Source of the DNA: an uncultured Clostridia bacterium
GTDB taxonomy: Bacteria > Bacillota > Clostridia > UMGS1883
DNA length: 18,293 nt
Direction: 5' to 3'
Assembly: GCA_947629615.1 (NCBI GenBank)
Contig: CANRER010000008.1
Location: forward strand, 1 to 18,293
In this document: positions 13,135 to 18,293 of the stretch, piece by piece
How the letters are laid out: each line of letters begins with the position of its first letter
How positions within the stretch are numbered: the first letter of the stretch is position 1
Translations under genes and position numbers: made by a program
The notes under the pieces: generated by a model
Databases searched by the model: none
Told to the model about the DNA's origin: nothing
What the model saw: the letters and a program-made list of their open reading frames with translations, nothing else

Positions 13135-13746
13135 GTGAAATGCCCGTACTGCGGCAAGGAGCTTTCGGAAAAAAAGCCGTACTGCCCCGAATGTGGGGGC
13201 AAGCTTAAAAAAGAGGATAACTCGAAGGAGGACACCCTGCGTCTGCCGGATCTCAGCGGCGTTCCGCTTGGCGGCGCTCCCCGCGCGAGGAGGACTCCGC
13301 CCGCGAGGAAGAGCGGCGGAGGCGGTACGGCAGCTTTGGTTATAATAACGCTTATCGCGGCGGCGGTCGCGGCGGCGGCAATTTTGTTCATCATCAAGGG
13401 CCGCGAGCCTTCGGCAAGGCCCGTGAGCGAGCCGCGCGAAACCCGCCAAGACGTTGATGAGCCTGATTTTGCCGTTCCCGACGGGCGGCGGAGCGAATCG
13501 CCCGAGCCGAACGAGCCGGAGGACGACGTTACCGCCGAGGATGCGACGATTTACCCGAGCGAGGACGGCGACGAGCCCGAAGAGGACGACGGCGAAAATG
13601 CGAATGATACAGACAATACGGACGATACCGACGACGAACCCGAGGACGAAGGCGGCGCGGACAGCCCGCCCGAGGCCGCGGACGATTTTGACGGAAGCGA
13701 CGCGGGCAGCGGCTCCGACAGCGTTTCGGTTTCGACGCCGGAATAA
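13135..13746 (+). CDS. Zinc-ribbon membrane protein with long acidic tail, function unknown
   Basis: The 203-residue protein has three parts. An N-terminal zinc ribbon has Cys3, Cys6, Cys17 and Cys20 in two CxxC knuckles. After a basic, Gly/Pro-rich linker comes one membrane helix (about 65-87). A disordered tail (about 90-203) is dominated by Glu, Asp, Ser and Pro. By the positive-inside rule the ribbon would be cytoplasmic and the acidic tail outside. The start is GTG at 13135, with AGGAGG at 13120-13125, and the CxxC begins at residue 3, which supports this start. It heads an operon, 12 bp before thyA. Zinc-ribbon single-pass proteins are common in Clostridia without assigned roles; I do not recognise a specific family beyond the ribbon. 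Confidence 0.82.
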   Translation: MKCPYCGKELSEKKPYCPECGGKLKKEDNSKEDTLRLPDLSGVPLGGAPRARRTPPARKSGGGGTAALVIITLIAAAVAAAAILFIIKGREPSARPVSEPRETRQDVDEPDFAVPDGRRSESPEPNEPEDDVTAEDATIYPSEDGDEPEEDDGENANDTDNTDDTDDEPEDEGGADSPPEAADDFDGSDAGSGSDSVSVSTPE

Positions 13747-13758
13747 GGGGATAAAACT

Positions 13759-14589
13759 ATGAGCTACGCGGATAAGATTTTTATGGATAATTGCCGGGAC
13801 ATACTCGAAAACGGCTTCAGCGACGAAAGCCTTCCCGTGCGCCCGCGCTGGGAGGACGGCTCCCCCGCGCACACGGTGAAGAAATTCGGCATCGTCAACC
13901 GCTACGACCTTTCGAGCGAGTTCCCGATAATGACGCTGCGGCGCACCGCGCTTAAAACCTGCGTTGACGAGCTGCTTTGGATATGGCAGAAAAAAAGCAG
14001 CAACATCAGGGATCTCGGCAGCAGAATTTGGGATCAGTGGGCGGACGAAAGCGGCAGCATAGGCAAGGCTTACGGCTACCAGCTCGGCGTGAAGCACAAA
14101 TACGCAGAGGGCGAGTTCGACCAAGTGGACAGGGTTATTTACGACCTTAAGCACAATCCGCAGAGCCGCCGCATACTGACGAATATTTATAATCACCACG
14201 ACCTTCACGAAATGCACCTTTATCCCTGCGCCTACAGCGTTACCTTCAACGTTAGCGGGAACGTGCTGAACGCCGTTCTTAACCAACGTTCGCAGGATAT
14301 GCTCACGGCCAATAACTGGAACGTGTGCCAGTACGCCGTGCTGGTTCACATGATGGCGAGGGTGAGCGGCCTTGTGCCGGGCGAGCTTGTCCACGTCATC
14401 GCCGACGCGCATATTTACGACAGGCATATCCCGCTCGTCGAGGAAATGCTTGAAAGAGAGCCCTATGACGCGCCGGAGTTCACGCTCGACCCTTCCGTGA
14501 CGGATTTTTACGCCTTCACTAAGGACAGCGTCAGCCTTAAAAACTATCGGTATCACGAGCTTGCGGGCAAAATCCCCGTGGCCGAATAA
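13759..14589 (+). CDS. thyA: Thymidylate synthase (clostridial variant)
   Basis: The enzyme methylates dUMP to dTMP using methylene-tetrahydrofolate, which becomes dihydrofolate. The 276 residues include DELLWIWQKKSSN with Glu71, the phosphate-binding Arg137-Arg138, the nucleophile Cys157 in LYPCAYSVTF, RSQD (177-180), Asn188 in NNWNVCQY and AHIYDRH near 217-223. These are the expected dUMP contacts. Several canonical positions differ: the catalytic Cys is followed by Ala rather than the usual His, and NWN replaces the classical PFN. I believe this form is shared by other clostridial ThyA proteins, but that is from memory. The gene lies 12 bp after the zinc-ribbon gene and 12 bp before folA, which regenerates its cofactor. 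Confidence 0.93.
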   Translation: MSYADKIFMDNCRDILENGFSDESLPVRPRWEDGSPAHTVKKFGIVNRYDLSSEFPIMTLRRTALKTCVDELLWIWQKKSSNIRDLGSRIWDQWADESGSIGKAYGYQLGVKHKYAEGEFDQVDRVIYDLKHNPQSRRILTNIYNHHDLHEMHLYPCAYSVTFNVSGNVLNAVLNQRSQDMLTANNWNVCQYAVLVHMMARVSGLVPGELVHVIADAHIYDRHIPLVEEMLEREPYDAPEFTLDPSVTDFYAFTKDSVSLKNYRYHELAGKIPVAE

Positions 14590-14601
14590 GAAAGGACGCT
14601 T

Positions 14602-15090
14602 ATGAAAGCAATTCTCTGCGCATCCAAAAATTGGGGAATAGGCAAGGGGGGCGACCTCCTGTTTCACATAAAGGCCGATATGAGGTTTTTCCGCTCCGAA
14701 ACCGAGGGAAACACCGTCATAATGGGGCGAAAAAACCTCGATTCCTTCCCCGGGGGAAGGCCGCTCAAAAACAGGGTGAACATAGTCCTCACCCGCGACC
14801 CCTCCTTTGCGAGGGAGGGCGCGATAGCCGCCGCTGGCAAGAGCGAGGCCCTCGCCGAGGCGCAAAGGCACGGCGGCGAGGTCTATATCATCGGCGGCGG
14901 CGAGATATACTCCCTTTTCCTTGAGGACTGCGACCGCTGCCTTGTGACGAGGGTTGAGGCCGCGCCCGAGGCCGACACATTTTTCCCCGACCTTGACGAA
15001 AGCCCCGACTGGCGCGTTGCCGCCGAAAGCGAGGCCTTCGAGGAGGACGGACTTAAATTCAGATTTGTGACATACGAGAGGACGAGATAA
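14602..15090 (+). CDS. folA: Dihydrofolate reductase
   Basis: DHFR reduces the dihydrofolate made by ThyA back to tetrahydrofolate with NADPH. The 162 residues show the N-terminal AILCASKNWGIGKGGDLLFHIKADMRFF, in which Asp26 matches the active-site acid. MGRKNLDSFPGGRPLKNRVNIVLTR forms the NADPH-binding region, and VYIIGGGEIY is the glycine-rich turn. The LFHIKADM stretch replaces the more usual LPW..P.D, a common divergence in clostridial enzymes. The ATG at 14602 follows AAAGGA by 5 bp. The stop is immediately adjacent to the next start. Confidence 0.94.
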   Translation: MKAILCASKNWGIGKGGDLLFHIKADMRFFRSETEGNTVIMGRKNLDSFPGGRPLKNRVNIVLTRDPSFAREGAIAAAGKSEALAEAQRHGGEVYIIGGGEIYSLFLEDCDRCLVTRVEAAPEADTFFPDLDESPDWRVAAESEAFEEDGLKFRFVTYERTR

Positions 15091-15657
15091 ATGCCAAAGG
15101 TAACATGGAAGGGCGGCGCGCTGCTCGCGCCCGTGCCTCCCGCGCTGGTTTCATGCTCACACGGCGGGAGGGATAACCTTATAACCGTGGCGTGGACGGG
15201 GATAATCAATTCCGACCCGCCGAAAACCTATATTTCCGTGCGGCCCGAGCGGTTCTCGCACAGCCTTATAAAAGAAAGCGGCGAGTTCGTCATAAACCTG
15301 CCCACGAGCCACATCATTCGCTCAATCGACTTTTGCGGCGTAAGAAGCGGGCGCGACACAGATAAGTTCGCGGCTTGCCGCCTCACAAGGGAGGCCGCGT
15401 CGGCGGTCGGCTGCCCGCTTGTGGGCGAAAGCCCGGTCAGCCTTGAATGTAAGGTGACAGACGTTTTGCCCCTCGGCAGCCACGATATGTTCATGGCCGA
15501 CATTTTGGCCGTGGACGTGGACGAGCGGTATATCGACGAGAACGGAAAATTCCACATCGAAAAATGCGCCCTCGCGGCCTATTCCCACGGGCAGTATTTC
15601 GCCCTCGGAAAAAAGATAGGCTCGTTCGGTTATTCGGTGAAGAAAAAGAAAAAATAA
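15091..15657 (+). CDS. Flavin reductase-like / FMN-binding split-barrel protein
   Basis: The 188-residue protein resembles the flavin-reductase-like FMN-binding family. Near the N-terminus, PVPPALVSCSH and DNLITVAWTGIINSDPP fit the FMN-binding split barrel; ISVRPERFSHSLIKESGEFVINLP is the classical FMN/substrate segment. The protein is soluble and ends with a Lys-rich tail. Relatives reduce flavins with NAD(P)H or act as uncharacterised FMN proteins, so the partner is unknown. The ATG directly follows the folA stop with GAGAGGA 8 bp upstream, so translation is coupled to DHFR. A role in folate or thymidylate chemistry is possible from position alone. Confidence 0.88.
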   Translation: MPKVTWKGGALLAPVPPALVSCSHGGRDNLITVAWTGIINSDPPKTYISVRPERFSHSLIKESGEFVINLPTSHIIRSIDFCGVRSGRDTDKFAACRLTREAASAVGCPLVGESPVSLECKVTDVLPLGSHDMFMADILAVDVDERYIDENGKFHIEKCALAAYSHGQYFALGKKIGSFGYSVKKKKK

Positions 15658-15675
15658 GAAAAGGACTGATTGCGA

Positions 15676-16989
15676 ATGTGGGCATACGAGAGTGTGTTTT
15701 ATCAAATTTATCCGATGGGCTTTTGCGGCGCTCCGCGCGTGAACGACGGCGTTACCGTAAACAGGATTTCCAAGGTCGCGCGGTGGACGGAGCATATAAA
15801 GGCCGCCGGCGCGAACGCGGTTTATATGTCGCCCGTTTTTGAGAGCGACAGCCACGGCTACGACACAAGGGATTTCCGCAAGATAGACTGCCGCCTCGGC
15901 ACAAACGCCGATTTCGCCGCCATGTGCGCCGAGCTGCACAAAAACGGCGTAAAAATCGTGCTCGACGGTGTGTTCAACCACGTTGGGCGCGGCTTTTGGG
16001 CCTTTGAGGACGTTCGCCAAAAAAAGTGGGACAGCCCCTACAAGGACTGGTTCAACATAAATTTCGGCGGCAACAGCGGCTATAACGACGGCTTTTGGTA
16101 CGAGGGCTGGGAAGGCCATTACGAGCTTGTCAAGCTGAATTTGCGCAATAATGCCGTTGTGGAGCATATCCTCTCCTGCGTTAAGCAGTGGGTGGAGGAG
16201 TTCGACATCGACGGCCTGCGCCTCGACGTGGCGTATTTGCTCGACCGCGATTTCATCAGGCGGCTGAGAGCTTTCTGCGACGGCCTTAAGCCTGATTTCT
16301 TCCTCGTCGGCGAGATGATTCACGGCGATTACAACAGCGTGGTGGGCGAGGGTATGCTCCACAGCTGTACCAACTACGAGTGCTACAAGGGGCTTTATAG
16401 CAGCTTTAACTCGATGAATATGTTCGAGATTGTCCACTCGCTTAAGATGCAGTTCGGCCCGGAGCCTTGGTGCCGCTACACCGGCAAGCATCTGATGTGC
16501 TTTGTCGATAACCACGACGTGACGCGCGTCGCGTCGATACTTAACAACGAGCGTCATCTGCCGCTGATATACGGGCTGCTGTTCGCGATGCCGGGCATAC
16601 CCTGCGTTTACTACGGAAGCGAGTGGGGAGAGAAGGCTCAAAAGCAGCCCGGCAGCGACGACAATCTGCGCCCCTGCTTCGACGCTCCCGTCGAAAACGA
16701 CCTCACCCGCACCATTGCCGCTATGGCAAAGGCCCACAGGGAAAACCCCGAGCTTTGCTACGGCGGCTTTAAGGATCTTGTGCTGACGAACAAGCAGTGC
16801 ATATTTGAAAGAGCCGTGGACGGCAAGCGAATGATGATAGCCGTAAACGCCGACAGCGAGCCTTTTGTCGCGCATTTCGACGCCCGCGCGGGCCGCGCGA
16901 TGAACGTACTCACCGGCGAATGGCACGATTTTGGCGGCGGCAGCGAGCTTGCGCCGTACAGCGTTGAATATTGGAAGGTTGTGGATTAA
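15676..16989 (+). CDS. GH13 alpha-amylase family glycosidase, intracellular
   Basis: The 437-residue enzyme would cleave alpha-glucosidic bonds of maltodextrins in the cytoplasm, since no signal peptide is seen. The four GH13 regions are complete: DGVFNH (97-102), GLRLD with nucleophile Asp184, VGEM with acid/base Glu213, and DNHD with Asp281. YYGSEWGEK and SDDNLRPCFDAP follow in the barrel's last part. There is no N-terminal beta domain; the barrel starts at once (VFYQIYPMGF), followed by a short C-terminal beta domain. This resembles maltodextrin glucosidase/cyclomaltodextrinase-type members. ATG 15676 is preferred to TTG 15670 because AAAAGGA then sits 10 bp away rather than 4. It lies 18 bp after the flavin-reductase gene with no terminator between. 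Confidence 0.93.
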   Translation: MWAYESVFYQIYPMGFCGAPRVNDGVTVNRISKVARWTEHIKAAGANAVYMSPVFESDSHGYDTRDFRKIDCRLGTNADFAAMCAELHKNGVKIVLDGVFNHVGRGFWAFEDVRQKKWDSPYKDWFNINFGGNSGYNDGFWYEGWEGHYELVKLNLRNNAVVEHILSCVKQWVEEFDIDGLRLDVAYLLDRDFIRRLRAFCDGLKPDFFLVGEMIHGDYNSVVGEGMLHSCTNYECYKGLYSSFNSMNMFEIVHSLKMQFGPEPWCRYTGKHLMCFVDNHDVTRVASILNNERHLPLIYGLLFAMPGIPCVYYGSEWGEKAQKQPGSDDNLRPCFDAPVENDLTRTIAAMAKAHRENPELCYGGFKDLVLTNKQCIFERAVDGKRMMIAVNADSEPFVAHFDARAGRAMNVLTGEWHDFGGGSELAPYSVEYWKVVD

Positions 16990-16990
16990 A

Positions 16991-17416
16991 ATGCCTGTTA
17001 TTGCAAATTTGATTATGTGCTTCGGGGCGATGGGCCTGCTCGTTCTCCCCATAGCCGCGCGGGGGCCTGTGATGTGGGCCGTTTTCGTCGCGCCCTGCGT
17101 TGTTCAGCTCATCGTCAACGGCCTGTATTATCGGCGCATGAAGCTGAGCCGAGCGCTCGGGTTCGAGACGGTTTACCTGATGTCGGCGTTTCTGTTGGCG
17201 CTTGTTTTCAGGCTTGCGCTTCGCGCTTCCTCGCTCGAAAGCTATGCTTCCGCCTTAAACTGCTTTATCTTTTTCGTGGCGTATAACGCCGTGCATATAA
17301 TTTTCGCCGCCGTCGCTTTGGCGCTAAAGCGACGCCGCGAGGGGCCGCCCGCGAAAAAGCCCGAGGATTTGCGCTACGGCCTTATACGCGACGAGGACAA
17401 CAAGGACGAGCTGTAG
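16991..17416 (+). CDS. Small integral membrane protein of unknown function
   Basis: This 141-residue protein has four predicted membrane helices (about 3-25, 27-45, 60-80 and 95-117) and a charged C-terminal tail rich in Lys, Arg, Asp and Glu, probably cytoplasmic. I recognise no domain. The ATG at 16991 lies one base after the GH13 stop, and an in-frame upstream frame exists but would run inside the GH13 gene. The nearest purine-rich site (GGAAGG, 16973-16978) is a little far, so translation may rely on coupling to the GH13 gene. It is followed by bioY after 11 bp. Confidence 0.7.
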   Translation: MPVIANLIMCFGAMGLLVLPIAARGPVMWAVFVAPCVVQLIVNGLYYRRMKLSRALGFETVYLMSAFLLALVFRLALRASSLESYASALNCFIFFVAYNAVHIIFAAVALALKRRREGPPAKKPEDLRYGLIRDEDNKDEL

Positions 17417-17427
17417 AAAGGAAAAGC

Positions 17428-17952
17428 ATGAAAACGAAAAACCTTATTATCTGCGCCATGATGGCCGCCGTTATGTGCGTATGCTCCATGTTCACAATAC
17501 CCGCGGGGATAGTATCCGTAACGCTCAGCGTGTTCGGCGTGCTGCTTTCGGCGGTTATTCTCGGGTGGAGGCGCGCCGCCGTCGCCACGGCGGTGTTCAT
17601 TCTGCTCGGCGCGGTGGGCCTGCCGGTGTTCAGCGGAATGCGCGGCGGGCTGTCCATGTTGGCCGGCCCTACAGGCGGCTATATCTATTCCTACATACCG
17701 ATGGCGATAATCACCGGCCTCGCCTCGGACAAAGCTAAGGGCAGGCTCCGCTTCCTTATCGTTTTCGCCGTCTGCGCGCTCAGCGCGGTTATATGCGACG
17801 GCCTCGGCGCTCTCCACTATATGCTTGTGACCAAAGCCGATTTTTGGGCCGCCTTCGCCGCCTGCTTCGCCCCGTTTATCCTTCTCGACTGCGGCAAGGG
17901 CCTCGCGGCGGCCGCGCTGGGAATAAAAGTTAGAAAAATACTCAAGATCTGA
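17428..17952 (+). CDS. bioY: BioY family biotin transporter (ECF S component)
   Basis: BioY binds biotin in the membrane and works with the shared ECF energy-coupling module (EcfA, EcfA', EcfT), or alone in some organisms. The 174 residues form about six hydrophobic segments. The family signature GLPVFSGMRGGLSMLAGPTGGY lies at 64-85, with the central piece FSGMRGGLSMLAGPTGG especially diagnostic. The later FILLDCGKG near the C-terminus also fits. The ATG follows GAAAGGA at 17416-17422. No EcfA/EcfT gene is in the window, so it is presumably served by a module encoded elsewhere. No BirA-like operator was recognised upstream. Confidence 0.93.
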   Translation: MKTKNLIICAMMAAVMCVCSMFTIPAGIVSVTLSVFGVLLSAVILGWRRAAVATAVFILLGAVGLPVFSGMRGGLSMLAGPTGGYIYSYIPMAIITGLASDKAKGRLRFLIVFAVCALSAVICDGLGALHYMLVTKADFWAAFAACFAPFILLDCGKGLAAAALGIKVRKILKI

Positions 17953-17969
17953 ACAGAGGACTGAAACCG

Positions 17970-18293
17970 ATGAAATTTATCTCATGGAACGTCAACGGCC
18001 TCCGCGCCTGCATGAATAAGGGCTTCGCCGAGTTTTTCGCCGAGGCCGACGCCGATTTTTTCTGCGTGCAGGAAACGAAGCTTCAGGAGGGCCAGCTTGA
18101 TTTTGCCCCCGAGGGGTACTTCTGCTACTGGAATTACGCCGAAAAGAAGGGCTACAGCGGCACGGCCGTTTTCACCAAATTTCAGCCGAAAAGCGTCGCT
18201 TACGGCATCGGCGTGGAGGAACACGACCACGAGGGCCGCGTTATAACCCTCGAATACGAAAGCTTTTATGTCGTGACCGTTTACACCCCCAAT
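17970..18293 (+). CDS. xth: Exodeoxyribonuclease III (3' end cut by window)
   Basis: An AP endonuclease/3'-5' exonuclease of the ExoIII (Xth/ExoA) family that cuts abasic sites in base-excision repair. The first 108 codons read MKFISWNVNGLRACM, with the catalytic Asn7, then FFCVQETKLQ with the metal-binding Glu35, GYSGTAVFTK, and end in VTVYTPN, where the Tyr and Asn match conserved active-site residues. The ATG at 17970 follows AGAGGA by 9 bp and lies 17 bp after bioY. The frame stays open to the window edge. The remaining Asp and His catalytic residues would be beyond it. Confidence 0.95.
   Translation, partial: MKFISWNVNGLRACMNKGFAEFFAEADADFFCVQETKLQEGQLDFAPEGYFCYWNYAEKKGYSGTAVFTKFQPKSVAYGIGVEEHDHEGRVITLEYESFYVVTVYTPN

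Noticed and set aside
13129..14871. 580-residue open frame on the - strand
   Set aside because: It is antisense to the zinc-ribbon gene, thyA and part of folA, spanning three real genes and their start regions, with no recognisable family.
15322..17052. 576-residue open frame on the - strand
   Set aside because: It is antisense to the flavin-reductase and GH13 genes, whose catalytic motifs are complete; no start signal or domain in the antisense frame.

Overview
The window is a GC-rich stretch of a bacterial chromosome, about 18 kb, with every supported gene on the + strand. The content points to a low-complexity-genome Firmicute, most likely an uncultured gut-type member of the class Clostridia. 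The signs are the Firmicutes order holB-ricT, the Prp protease placed between rplU and an rpmA that carries the cleavable N-terminal extension, sigma-A type promoters with 17-bp spacers, strong AGGAGG-type ribosome binding sites, a DUF5693 protein next to murJ, and a clostridial-looking variant of ThyA. Species cannot be named from this sequence alone. No rRNA, tRNA, CRISPR array, intact transposase or phage gene was seen.

Layout. (1) 1-1434: the end of an ABC-transporter ATPase gene, then the alpha subunit of class I fumarase, with no beta subunit following. (2) 1435-1905: the only long gene-free stretch, visibly more AT-rich, holding a perfect 12-bp terminator hairpin, an outer inverted repeat, a two-hairpin structured element and, at its end, a consensus promoter. 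(3) 1906-9426: a tightly packed, mostly overlapping operon of murJ, a DUF5693 membrane protein, a shikimate-kinase family protein, holB, ricT, a D-2-hydroxyacid dehydrogenase and a HAD phosphatase, ending in a perfect 15-bp hairpin. (4) 9427-10995: monocistronic NADP-type glutamate dehydrogenase with its own promoter (overlapping the preceding hairpin), a GC-rich leader and a strong terminator. (5) 11019-12086: promoter, probable leader, rplU-prp-rpmA and terminator. (6) 12110-13028: a DUF4380 (mutarotase-like) gene between two terminator hairpins. (7) 13073 to the right edge: a promoter, a zinc-ribbon membrane protein, thyA, folA, a flavin-reductase family protein, a GH13 alpha-glucosidase/amylase-like enzyme, a small membrane protein, BioY, and the first 108 codons of exodeoxyribonuclease III, with gaps of 0-17 bp and no terminator seen between them.

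How the genes work together. The murJ operon mixes envelope building (lipid II flipping, DUF5693), a sugar/shikimate-type kinase, the DNA polymerase clamp loader and an RNA-processing regulator: housekeeping functions joined by translational coupling. In rplU-prp-rpmA the protease Prp trims the N-terminus of L27, so enzyme and substrate are made together. ThyA and FolA form the usual dTMP/tetrahydrofolate cycle. The most interesting unexplained items are the structured intergenic element at 1467-1803 beside an orphan fumarase alpha gene, the terminator that shares bases with the gdhA promoter, the murJ-DUF5693 pair, and the acidic-tailed zinc-ribbon membrane protein heading the thymidylate operon. 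I did not find a clearly new multi-gene defence or biosynthetic system.
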